A stretch of 64,000 nucleotides of DNA from Cutibacterium modestum (GCF_008326345.1 NZ_BJEN01000002.1:186001-250000); one strand, 5' to 3'. Positions 18,027-26,921 are shown, counted from the first letter of the stretch. Notes: a model not told the origin generated them from the sequence alone. Program-made: numbers and translations.

Positions 18027-19267
18027 TGCGCGGCGGCTTTCCGGTAGAAGTAGAACTGGTGGTCAGCGTTGAGCTCAGGGTGCAGGATCGTGGCCAAGTC
18101 CGCCAGTACGAGGTCAGGACGCACGACGCCAGTCTGCCAGTAGTCATTGCCGTGCTTTGGATCGGCGCGCAGGGTGGAGTCCCACACATTGCCATTGTTC
18201 ATGGCCTTAAGTGATTTCAGGCGTGGGTCGGATTTGAGGATTTCCGGGACGGACGATTTCTCCGGCCCATCGATCCAGAACTCGGCGTCATGGCCCTGCT
18301 TGAGAACGGCCTCGGTGTCTAGTTTCTTCGAGGCTACCCCGTGGATGTCCTTGAACACATATTCGCCGCCGGCGTCACGCAGGAACTGGATGGAGTAGTT
18401 CTCGTTAGGTTTGATGTACCAAATGCCCTTGTACTCGGAACCGTAGAGGACGCTCGGCCGCGCCCTCACCTTCGCGGTGCGTTTGGCAGTCATGTGGTGC
18501 TTCTTGGCGATCTCGTCGTACTTCTGGTTCGCGGTCCTCTCAGCGTTGACAAATAGGGAGTCGTACTTGATTCATTCGGCACGCCCTAGTGGGGTACTTT
18601 CGAGGAAGTTGGGTTCGGCGACGATCGGGATGCCCATCTCCTTGATTTTGTCCACCTTGCTGGTGTTGTCGCTACCGCTGACGAGGTTGAAGATGAACAG
18701 GTCCGGATGCAAGGCCGCCAGTTTCTCGGTGTTGATTTCGGTGGTGTTGTCCCCTGCTGCGAAACTGGCGACCTTGTGGTCCGTGAGAGCCCGGCGGATG
18801 TTCGGGTTCCCGACTCTATCTATGTTGACGATGCCAGCCACCGCGTCCAACTTTCCCAGCATCTGGAACTGCATGGGCAGGGTAGATGACCCCAGCGCCA
18901 CCCTGGTAGTGGGAATGGTGATGTGCTGTGCCCTGGCGAGGTCCCCGTCCAGGTGCGGGTCGGGGGCGCCGCACTGCACCAGAACGTACTGGACCGGTTC
19001 CGTGGCGGCGTTCGACGGATGTTTGAGCGTCACCACCTTGTAAGACCTGTGGTACGACACGGTGATGTCGCGGGCGTCACTGAAGGTAGTCTTGTCGGGG
19101 AAGTAATCCTTCGAAGAATCGAAGTTTTTAATGCAGCCCTGTCGGAAGGGCGGGCTGGACGACTTGTCGGTCGAGAAATCGGAGTGCTCGGAGTGTGAGC
19201 ATCCGGTAAGGGTAGCGACGGTCAGGGTGGTGGCGGCCAGACCCGCGATCAGACGAGTGATGGGCAT
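18023..19267 (-). pseudogene. Lipoprotein solute-binding protein, interrupted by an in-frame TGA
   Basis: One continuous 414-codon frame runs from the ATG at 19267 to the stop at 18023 and is interrupted only by TGA at 18572-18574. Next to the stop the sequence reads LGRAE-stop-IKYDSLF; the adjacent paralogue has LARAEWMKTYGVL, so the codon was very likely TGG (Trp). The N-terminus is a lipoprotein signal with lipobox LTGC. The protein resembles class III (BtuF/FecB-type) binding proteins and shares YHRSYKVVTL and VLVQCGAP with its neighbour. GGAG lies nine bases before the ATG. It would deliver ligand to the FecCD permease that overlaps its end. Confidence 0.88.
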
Positions 19268-19287
19268 GTTTTTCTCCAGTGGTATGG

Positions 19288-19312
19288 GGCCGCAGCGATC
19301 ATTGCTGCGGCC
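19288..19312 (-). other. Intercistronic hairpin between the two binding-protein genes
   Basis: A perfect 9-bp stem (GGCCGCAGC / GCTGCGGCC) with a 7-base loop fills the 51-base gap between the two binding-protein genes. Every later junction in this operon has overlapping genes, so the hairpin stands out. Without a T-tract it is more likely a transcript stabiliser or attenuator than a full terminator. Confidence 0.45.
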
Positions 19313-19318
19313 GGAGAG

Positions 19319-20588
19319 TTAGCCGAGCTTCTTGTAGTAGTTACGGGGTGTATCCGGGCATGAGGTTTGGGTGGAAGATGTATGTGAGGTCCGCCAGGAC
19401 GACGTCGGGTTGGACGGCACCGGACTGCCAGAAGTCATTTCCGGTGTCGGGGGCGGTGCGTTTGGTGGGGTTCCAGACCTTGCCGTTCTGGAAGGCTGAT
19501 AGGTTGGCGTATCGCGGATTTTGTTTGAGAGCGTCATTTTTGTTGTGCTACGTCGTCATAGACATATAGTTGCCGTTGAGCCAGAAGTCGGCCTTGGACC
19601 CGTACTTGAAGATCACCTCGGAGTCGGTCGGGGCGGATCCCATGCCCTTGACGGCCTGGTCCATGACATTGGAGGCTCCGGCGTCGGTCATGAACTTGGT
19701 CATATAGGAGTCGGCACCCGGTACGTACCACTGCCCCTTGGTCTCCTGGCCAACGAGAACGCTGGGTTTGTTGATGACGTGCCTAGCCTTCTTCGTAACC
19801 TCGTCGTAGCGCTTGACGATCCTGTTGAAATCCTTCCTGGTGGCGCCCTCCATATTGAGGAGGACCCCATAGGTCTTCATCCACTCTGCTCGGGCGAGCG
19901 GGGTGGGCTCGAGGTAGTCAAGGTCCTTCAGCACAGGGATGCCGGAGGACTGCACCTGCTCGAACTCGCCCACCTCTGAGCTGGCTGCCAGCACGACGTC
20001 GGGCTTGAGAGCGATGATTCTTTCCGGGTCGATTTGCATCCGGCCCGGCCCGTAGCTAGGGACGTGCCGGGCCTCGAGGGCGTCACGAGCAGGGCCGCGG
20101 TAAATTTGATCGAGCTGGTTGACACCGACGATCGTGTTTAAGGACCCCAAGGCGTGAAAGACCGGGATCTGGGTCGTTGATGAGGCGGCGACACGTTTAA
20201 CTGGCACGTTAATGACCTGGGCCTTGGCAAGGTCACCGGTCAGTGTGGGTTTGGGGGCTCCGCACTGCAGCAGCACCAGGGTCTGCGCCGGCTTTCCCTG
20301 CCTGCCGAGGGTCATGATCTTGTAGGACTTGTGGTAGCTGATGTGGACGTTCTTGGCCATGGCGAAGATGGCCTTGTCTGGGAGGTAATCCCTGTGTTTG
20401 TTGAAGGATTCCGAAGGAATGCACCCGGACATGTTGCCGCCGGCTCCTGTTGACACCGTGATGGCCGGCGTGCTCCCGGAGGCGGACGTGTCATTCGAAT
20501 TCGAGCAGCCCGCCAAGGCGATGCTGGGGGTGACGATAAGGGTGATGAGGGCCGAGATCCTCCTCGGCAGCGTCTTCGGAATGCTCAC
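19319..20588 (-). pseudogene. Second lipoprotein solute-binding protein, nonsense codon plus late frameshift
   Basis: First gene after the cobalamin riboswitch. The probable start is GTG at 20588 with AGGGGA upstream; the lipobox is LAGC. The frame is open to TAG at 19548-19550 (NYMSMTT-stop), then continues in the same frame as HNKNDALKQNPRYANLSAF through WQSGAVQPDVVLADLTY to TAA at 19341-19343. The expected end (PRNYYKKLG) follows in another frame to 19319, which suggests loss of one base. It is a paralogue of the next gene (shared YHKSYKIMTL, VLLQCGAP, LARAEWM region). The truncated product would lose about 70 C-terminal residues, one side of the ligand cleft. Confidence 0.87.
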
Positions 20589-20635
20589 GCGGTTTCCCCT
20601 ATCGTCATGTCGCAGGGCTTGCGGGGGCACGCATG

Positions 20636-20815
20636 ATGCGTCCGGCAGACTCCTACGGCGAGAGTCGACAACTGTCACTCCTCAGAGAGTCGACCGGACT
20701 GAGCCTCAAAGGCATCACCGTTGCGCGACAGTGTCGGATTTACACCGACTTCGCTCACTGTGGAGGGCCCCGGATCGAGTCCGATTCGAGGCAATCGCAC
20801 ACTAACACCATGCAC
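20636..20815 (-). promoter_or_regulatory. Cobalamin (B12) riboswitch
   Basis: Read on the minus strand, 20717-20751 gives AAGTCGGTGTAAATCCGACA followed by CTGTCGCGCAACGGT, a close match to the highly conserved core of cobalamin riboswitches. A B12-box-like element (GCCGTAGGAGTCTGCCGG) follows at 20641-20659. The element lies about 50 bases upstream of the GTG start of the first binding-protein gene and downstream of the cblS remnant. It should repress the whole minus-strand operon when adenosylcobalamin is abundant. The outer boundaries are approximate. Confidence 0.87.
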
Positions 20816-20876
20816 ATGGGACTCGTCGCGGGGGTTGGGATGTGGATGTCGCTAAAAAGTGCAAGTGTCCTGTTTC

Positions 20877-21668
20877 TCACACCACCGAACTGAGATGCCC
20901 AATGACCGCCCACGGCCGCTCCGGAGCCACCAAACCACACAATTCCTCAACGTTGCCGGAGGCGCACGCCAGTACGAGGCAGGTCGATGGCCCGCCGGAG
21001 CGGGTCAGGTTGACATCGGTGTGCTGGGATTCGATGCGCAGCCCCGCAGTGGAGGACAGCTATTCGGCCTCCCACGCCACCCCGTGAGACCCGACCGGGA
21101 CGCAGTCATGCACCTTCCCTGAAGCCATGAGCGCTCGCACCTCATCGAGGGTGACAATCTCAGGACGATCAGGGGTGACGTCGTCGTCAGGAGCCGAGAT
21201 CGGGGCGCCGACGCACACTACGATGTCACCGTCTAGGGCCTTCGGCAAATCCCCGTCGGGTATGACGCCGATAATCGTCACTCCGATGCCTGTCTGGGTG
21301 GTGACGACGTTGTCCTCCGTTGACCCTGTCACCGCATCCGGGCTGATCCCGGCGGCGACCGCACAGCGCCGGAACTCGTCGATCATGGGCTGGGCGGAGG
21401 CGCTGTCCTGGCACAGCGTGTCGACAAAGATGAGCGGACGCGCGCCAGCGCACAGCACCTCCAGCAGCGGCACCCGCGCTCCCAGGTGCGCGCACCATAC
21501 CGGGTCGGCCGGGTAGGAATCGCCGGGACGCGGCCCGATCCCGCCGACCGTGTCGCAGGCGACGACCAGACGGGAGGCCGGAACGTCGGCCAGTAGCAGA
21601 TCGCGTAACCGGGTGACGGGCAGGTGTGGGGAGCGGACATGGTTCTGGGCGGTCACGATGCCATTCAA
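20877..21668 (-). pseudogene. cblS: Alpha-ribazole kinase-like (CblS, AIR-synthase fold), interrupted by TAG
   Basis: A 263-codon frame from a TTG (21668; GTG at 21656 is an alternative) to TGA at 20877 is interrupted by TAG at 21060-21062. Before the stop, ACDTVGGIGPRPGD, LLEVLCAGARPLIFVDTLC, TGSTEDNVVTTQTGIGVT and VPVGSHGVAWEAE match the AIR synthase/selenophosphate synthase-like family that includes CblS of Listeria and Geobacillus. The remaining 60 codons (LSSTAGLRIESQ... and ...VEELCGL) continue in frame, so CAG (Gln) to TAG is the likely change. CblS phosphorylates alpha-ribazole for nucleotide-loop assembly in corrinoid salvage, which fits the adjacent B12 riboswitch. The exact function is inferred from resemblance. 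Confidence 0.78.
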
Positions 21669-21701
21669 CCGCGGTTGCCCCCAACGCGCATCGTCAGAAC
21701 G

Positions 21702-22963
21702 TCACGGCAGGATGTCCTGGAAGTAGGTGCTCTTCAATGTCAGCGAGATGCACTACGACGAGTCCTCGGCGGTGACGATACCGCCGGTGACGGTGCGTCC
21801 TGATAGCGGGTCGTTACCCGTCAACTCCTTGATCTTGCGCAGGGTGATCGCGGTCAATGAAGTTGAAGCTGATCGACTGCCACACCGTTTTGTTAGCGTC
21901 GCTGCAGAAGACATCGAGACGTCCAAACGCGGGGGAGCGGCGAACCAGGTTGCGCCACAACTCCCATCCCGCTGGCATGTCCTTGTGGTAAAGAGCGGGG
22001 GTGTTCATGTCGCCGGACCGAGTGCATTCGGTGAGTGAACCGTTGGTTACGAACACCAGGTCCTTGGCGGACATGTCAATGCGATGCTCGCCGCCGTCCC
22101 TGTCGTGGTGGAGGATGCCGCGAGCAATGTTGCAGTGAGCGGTGATCTCCAGGTCGACGTCGTAGACGACAGTGTCGTACTGGAATTTCGCTCCCTTATC
22201 GGTGAGCCACTTCACCAATGGGACCACGAATGAGTCGTGCTGGTTGTAGCGGCTGAACCGCAGGAAGGACAGGTTCGAGAAGCCGGGAAAATATTGCAGG
22301 AAGCGGTGCATGTATTGCTTGAACTCGGTGAGGGACTGCCACTGCTCGAAGGTGGACATTGTCTTCCACAGCGTGTAGAAGGTGGATTGCAGGAAGTCCT
22401 GAACCAGTCCTCGATCAACGTGTAGTAGGTGTTCGACTCCTTGGCCAGCAAGAGCTTCACGACGTCGAGCTGACCCTTCCTGTTGAGCCCCATTTTCGAG
22501 GCGTTGCGCTTGTGACCGCAATTGTTGATGATACGACAGGGGCTGATGTTGGGGTCGTTTTCGTTCACGATCCGGAATTCATCCAAAATGCTGTAGGGCT
22601 TGGGCATCTCCAAGGCTGGGATGTCTTTCATGATGTCCCAGAAACACTCGAAATGCTGTCCCATCTCACGGCCACCTGAATCCCTTTTCCGCATCCCCTG
22701 ATCCATCGAACGCGCCGTCGAGTTCTGACAATTCCTCGAGGACGGTGATGCTCTCCCCAGGCATTCGGGCGTCACGAATCAAGTAGGCAGCGGCAAAGAG
22801 TGAGGCGATCCCCGAGCCGACCAGGTATGCCTTGCGCTCAACGACGTCATCGGGTGGAGCAGGGGTGGTTTTGGGTGTAGCGGCCGAGGTCGTTCTGCAC
22901 GAAAGGTGTGCCATCCGAGCTCACCGGGTAGCTGCGCTGATAATTGTGTTGGAAGTTCGTCAT
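21702..22963 (-). pseudogene. ohyA: Oleate hydratase (MCRA family) remnant
   Basis: The ATG at 22963 has AGGAG upstream and opens MTNFQHNYQRSYPV. A frame change near 22870 leads to KAYLVGSGIASLFAAAYLIRD (FAD-binding GxGxxS region). A second near 22675 leads to GGREMGQHFECFWD, and a third near 22400 leads to FYTLWKTMSTFEQWQSL. The last frame runs into TAG near 21757 (GGIVTAEDSS-stop-CISLTL) and ends at 21702. About 420 of the usual 550-600 or more residues are represented; the C-terminal part is missing altogether and the cblS gene begins there. Oleate hydratase adds water to unsaturated fatty acids, protecting against host lipids. At least three frameshifts, one nonsense codon and a 3' deletion make this an old pseudogene. 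Confidence 0.88.
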
Positions 22964-23147
22964 GATGTGCTCCTCATGCGACTTCGCCGGAAGTTCTCCA
23001 GTGAACTTCGACCGTTTCCCACGATAGCGCGGCGACAACGTGATGAACCGTTGACAACGACTTTTGTAGGAGTTTTACGGGTGCTCCGTCAGTTTTCAGC
23101 GGCAGAGCACAAGTCCTTTGCGGTGGGGTGCCATACTGATCCTTGGA

Positions 23148-23219
23148 CACGGGGTGCGCCTCGATGGCGCTGAGATCACACCCGTGGAACCTGATCTAGT
23201 TCGTACTGGCGAAGGGATG
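23148..23219 (+). promoter_or_regulatory. TPP (thiamine pyrophosphate) riboswitch
   Basis: The run contains GGGGTGCGCC, then GCTGAGATCACACCCGTGGA, ACCTGATCTAGTTCGTACTG and GCGAAGGGA, the near-invariant THI-box sequence in the correct order. It lies immediately upstream of thiD-tenA and its end is only about eight bases from the chosen start codon at 23226, so control of translation initiation is likely. It explains regulation of the whole thiamine operon to 27562. A weak promoter-like CATACTGAT lies about 15 bases upstream. Confidence 0.95.
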
Positions 23220-23225
23220 TCCGGG

Positions 23226-24794
23226 ATGACTACTATTGACGCGCTTGCCGAGCGGGGGTCAATTCCCCGCGTGCTGTCGATCGCAGGAACCGACCCGTCT
23301 GGGGGCGCCGGCACCGCGGCCGACATCAAGTCGATCACCGCAGCAGGTGGATATGCGATGGCTGTCGTCACCTCTTTGGTGGCCCAGAACACCCAGGGGG
23401 TGCGCGCCATCCACACCCCGCCGATTAACTTCCTGGCTCAGCAATTGGCCGCCCTCAGCGACGATGTGACGATCGATGCCGTCAAGACCGGGATGCTTGG
23501 CACTGTTGAGATCGTTGACGCGGTTGCAGCTTTCCTTGACGAGCACCGACCGCCGGTGGTCGTCGTCGATCCGGTCATGGTCGCCACCAGCGGGGACCGC
23601 CTTCTTGCCCCCGACGCGGAGGCTGCTGTGCGCGAGTTCTGTCGACGCGCGACCGTTATAACCCCGAACATTCCGGAGCTTGCGGTGCTGTGCCAAAGCG
23701 ATCCGGCGATGACGCCAAAGCAGGCCGTGGAGCAGGCTCGTCGGTGGGCGTCTGAGACCGGGGTGGCCGTCGTCGTCAAGACCGGGCATTTGGATTCGCA
23801 GCGGGTCGATAACGTGTGGGTGACGCCGGAGGGGACAATGTACACGGCCCCGGCGGCCCGGGTGGAGACGACCAATACTCACGGCACCGGATGCTCACTG
23901 TCCTCGGCCCTGGCGACGCGATTGGGCGCCGGGATTGCCCCGGCGGATGCGTTGGTGTGGGTCACCGACTGGCTGCACGAAGCGATCCAGTACGGGTCGG
24001 CGTTGAACGTCGGTCAGGGGCACGGCCCGGTAGATCACTCTCATCGGGCACGTCGACTAGCTGAGGATGCCTCAGCGGTGGCATGGTTCGCGCCGATCGA
24101 CCCGTTAGAATCGCCAGAAAAGTTGGCTGGCTCGGCTGAGCCTGCACCGGAGGCAGCGGTCGCCCCAGTTGGACCATGGACGACGGCGCTGTGGCGAGCA
24201 AGCGGAGACATCGCGCGTCGCATTGAGAACTCCGATTTCGTTGCCGCCCTCGTTGACGGCACCTTGTCGAAGCCAGCCTTCGACTTCTACTTGGGACAGG
24301 ACGCCCAGTATCTCACTCAGTACTCACGAGCCCTAGCTGTCTTGGCGGCTCGTGCTGTTGATCAAGACGAGTCGGTGTGGTGGGCGCAGTCCTCCCAGGC
24401 GTGTCTCGTTGAGGAGGCAGAGCTGCACCGCTCCTGGCTAGGGGAACGCGTCGACGTGGTTGCAGGGCCGGTGACGTTGGCGTACACCGACTTCCTGCTG
24501 GCGCAGACGTTGGGTGACGACTACGTCGTCGGTACGGCTGCGGTGCTGCCCTGTTTCTGGCTTTACGCACACCTGGGTGCCAAGGTTCCGCACGTTCCCG
24601 AGGTCCACCCGTATGCATCATGGCTGCAGACCTACGGAGATCCAGAGTTCGTTGACGGCGCGTCGCACACCATCGGTTTGGTCGAGAAAGCCTTCGAGAA
24701 TGCCTCCCCGGCCAATCGGGCCCGCGCTGCCCATGCCTACCTGACGGCCTGCCGTCACGAGTTGGAATTCTTCGACCAGGCCCTGCGGGTCTGA
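23226..24794 (+). CDS. thiD: ThiD-TenA fusion (HMP-P kinase / thiaminase II-like)
   Basis: A 522-residue fusion. Residues 1-270 are ThiD, which phosphorylates hydroxymethylpyrimidine and its phosphate: RVLSIAGTDPSGGAGTAADIK at the start, VDPVMVATSG and TNTHGTGCSLSSALA with the catalytic GTGCS loop. A linker of about 40 residues leads to a TenA domain (about residues 315-522) with DFYLGQDAQYLTQYSRALAV and FWLYAHLGAK. TenA releases or salvages the pyrimidine from thiamine breakdown products. The start at 23226 is preferred because upstream ATGs lie inside the TPP riboswitch. The gene heads a four-gene thiamine salvage and coupling operon. Confidence 0.94.
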   Translation: MTTIDALAERGSIPRVLSIAGTDPSGGAGTAADIKSITAAGGYAMAVVTSLVAQNTQGVRAIHTPPINFLAQQLAALSDDVTIDAVKTGMLGTVEIVDAVAAFLDEHRPPVVVVDPVMVATSGDRLLAPDAEAAVREFCRRATVITPNIPELAVLCQSDPAMTPKQAVEQARRWASETGVAVVVKTGHLDSQRVDNVWVTPEGTMYTAPAARVETTNTHGTGCSLSSALATRLGAGIAPADALVWVTDWLHEAIQYGSALNVGQGHGPVDHSHRARRLAEDASAVAWFAPIDPLESPEKLAGSAEPAPEAAVAPVGPWTTALWRASGDIARRIENSDFVAALVDGTLSKPAFDFYLGQDAQYLTQYSRALAVLAARAVDQDESVWWAQSSQACLVEEAELHRSWLGERVDVVAGPVTLAYTDFLLAQTLGDDYVVGTAAVLPCFWLYAHLGAKVPHVPEVHPYASWLQTYGDPEFVDGASHTIGLVEKAFENASPANRARAAHAYLTACRHELEFFDQALRV

Positions 24795-24804
24795 CTAACT
24801 CCAC

Positions 24805-26154
24805 ATGACTGCACCTGTGCCTGCTGTGGCCCGGGCCTCGGCCGGAGCGTCGATGCCGTCCGAAGGGCGCGCTGCCCTGCGTGCCGGTGTCGTCGGGAAC
24901 TGGATCGACAACATCCACGTTTTCCTTCCCCTGACGGCTCTGGTGCCAGCAATGGCGATAGTTGCGGGGCCTTCGGCTGGTGCCAGCGTGGGGGCTCTCG
25001 TCATCATCGCGATGTTGTTGGGACGTCCCCTTGGGGGGATGATCTTCGGGCGCATCTCGGATCGTCTGGGACGCACCCGCACCACCCGGCTGGCAATCGC
25101 CGGTACCGCGACCTGTGCCGGGCTCATTGCCGTTATGCCTACCCACAAACTCATTGGAGGCTGGACGATTGGGCTCATCCTGCTACTGCGCTTCCTGGGT
25201 GGGGTCTTTGTCGCTGGTGAGTACTCGGCCGCCATCCCCCTGGCCATGGAGTGGTCTTCGCCGAGGATACGGGGGCTGGCTTCTGGAGTAATTCTGTCGA
25301 TGGCCCCGTGGGCCCAGGCGTCGATCGCCTTTGCCGTCGCGGTGATGCTCGCCGCCCTCGGTCCGGGCCGCTACGCTGCGTGGGGATGGCGGGTCCTGTT
25401 CATCATCGGCGCCGCAATGAGCATCGGGATGATCGTTTACTACAGCCGCCGGGTCTGTGATGCCCCGCTCTTCCATCGCGTTGGTGCCACGCGTGGGGTG
25501 TGGAGGGCCACGGCACCGGGAGTACGCGAGGTGATCGCTGGGACGTGGGCGCCGGCCTTTCGGCAGGTCTTTACCCTCATGACCGGGTTGTGGCTACTTA
25601 CCGACGCCACAGTGCTGATCCTCACCGCGCGGCTGCGTACCGACGCCGGCTTGACTGCCACCGCGACCTCCTGGGTGATGGGCGTCTCCTCGGTTGGCCA
25701 GGCGATCTTCATGGCTCTGGCGGGGCATTGGTCGACTAAGGTGGGGCGACGTCGCCTGTTGGCCTGGTGGGGTGTGAGCGCGGCGCTGTTGGGTCCACTG
25801 CTGTGGTGGGGTGCGATGAGTTCCTCGTCGGCAGGCAGGGCTGCCCTTTTTGCGGTCGTACTGCAGGTTGCGACGGTATCCGCCTACGATCCTATCTCAG
25901 CCTACCTATCCGAGAGGTTTCCAACAGAGGTGCGGTCAACCGGGTATGGCATGGGGTATAGCTTGTCGCTCATTTTTCCTGCGCTGTACCCGTTCTACCT
26001 GCCGGGTATGGAGGCAGTGTTCGGGCGTCTTGGTGCGGTGTTGGTGCTTGTTATCCTCGGTGGGCTGCTTGTGGTGTTGGGTGCGGCCCTTGGCCCGCGG
26101 TTATCGGCGAGTGACATTGACACTGACATCGACGATGTGGCGAGGGTGACATGA
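24805..26154 (+). CDS. MFS transporter, probable thiamine-precursor carrier
   Basis: A 449-residue major facilitator protein with about twelve membrane segments. The loop motif GRISDRLGRTRTTRL after the second segment and AGEYSAAIPLAMEWSSPRIRG in the fourth to fifth segment region resemble the metabolite-H+ symporter branch. It sits between thiD-tenA and thiM, overlaps thiM by four bases and is under the TPP riboswitch. That context argues for uptake of hydroxymethylpyrimidine, thiazole or thiamine; the substrate assignment is inference from position only. The ATG at 24805 has no strong ribosome-binding site, so reinitiation from thiD (stop 11 bases upstream) is plausible. Confidence 0.82.
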   Translation: MTAPVPAVARASAGASMPSEGRAALRAGVVGNWIDNIHVFLPLTALVPAMAIVAGPSAGASVGALVIIAMLLGRPLGGMIFGRISDRLGRTRTTRLAIAGTATCAGLIAVMPTHKLIGGWTIGLILLLRFLGGVFVAGEYSAAIPLAMEWSSPRIRGLASGVILSMAPWAQASIAFAVAVMLAALGPGRYAAWGWRVLFIIGAAMSIGMIVYYSRRVCDAPLFHRVGATRGVWRATAPGVREVIAGTWAPAFRQVFTLMTGLWLLTDATVLILTARLRTDAGLTATATSWVMGVSSVGQAIFMALAGHWSTKVGRRRLLAWWGVSAALLGPLLWWGAMSSSSAGRAALFAVVLQVATVSAYDPISAYLSERFPTEVRSTGYGMGYSLSLIFPALYPFYLPGMEAVFGRLGAVLVLVILGGLLVVLGAALGPRLSASDIDTDIDDVARVT

Positions 26155-26921
26155 CGGTTAACGAGGTGGTTGCGGCGGTGTGTCGTCGGGCCCCGATGGT
26201 CCATTGCCTCACGGCCACGGTCAGTATGTCGCTTGTGGCCGATGGTTTGTTGGCGGCAGGGTTGCGTCCCATGATGACCGAGACGCTGGAGGAGGCGCCG
26301 GTTGTCGTCACGGCTGCTGACGCGTTGTTGGTGAACCTGGGAACCCTATCGACCGATGGAATGATGGGTATTCCGGCCACTGTTGCTGCGCGACCAGAAG
26401 GGATCCCGTGGGTGCTTGACCCGACGGCTATCGGGCTGGCCCCGGTGCGTACCCGGATGGCTCGGGAGTTTCTCGATGCTGCGCCCGACGTCGTTAAGGG
26501 GAACGCCTCAGAGATCCTCGCCCTTGTTGGCGGACCGGGTGGACGCGGGGCCGATGCTGCTGACGCCCCAGAACACGCCGTCGATGCGGCCATTGAGGTG
26601 GCGTGCCGAACCGGGGGAGTCGTCGTGGTTTCGGGACCGACAGATGTTGTCGTAACTGCTAAGGGGGTTGCCGCGAGGATCGTGCGCGGGTACCCGATGA
26701 TGGTGCGGGTGACGGGGACCGGTTGCCTGCTAGGTGCTTTGACTGCGGGGTGCCTTGTGGCGGCCGACGATTCGGTGGAGGCCGCGGTGGCAGCCGTGAC
26801 GTGGTTCGACGTGGCCGGGGAGGTTGCTGCGGCGCGTGCTGGCGGACCTGGCAGTTTTCGTGTGCAGTTGCTTGACGCCCTCGACGAGGTTTCGAGAACC
26901 GGAATAGAGGAGACGAGATGA
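26151..26921 (+). CDS. thiM: Hydroxyethylthiazole kinase
   Basis: Phosphorylates 4-methyl-5-(2-hydroxyethyl)thiazole, allowing thiazole salvage. The product is 256 residues, the normal ThiM length. Visible landmarks are PMVHCLTATVSMSLVADGLLA near the N-terminus (family consensus has ITNxV here, so this copy is divergent), WVLDPTAIGLAP, VKGNASEILAL and VTGTGCLLGALTAG with the catalytic GTGC loop. The ATG overlaps the MFS stop and its own stop overlaps thiE by four bases, so the three genes are translationally coupled. Confidence 0.93.
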   Translation: MTVNEVVAAVCRRAPMVHCLTATVSMSLVADGLLAAGLRPMMTETLEEAPVVVTAADALLVNLGTLSTDGMMGIPATVAARPEGIPWVLDPTAIGLAPVRTRMAREFLDAAPDVVKGNASEILALVGGPGGRGADAADAPEHAVDAAIEVACRTGGVVVVSGPTDVVVTAKGVAARIVRGYPMMVRVTGTGCLLGALTAGCLVAADDSVEAAVAAVTWFDVAGEVAAARAGGPGSFRVQLLDALDEVSRTGIEETR

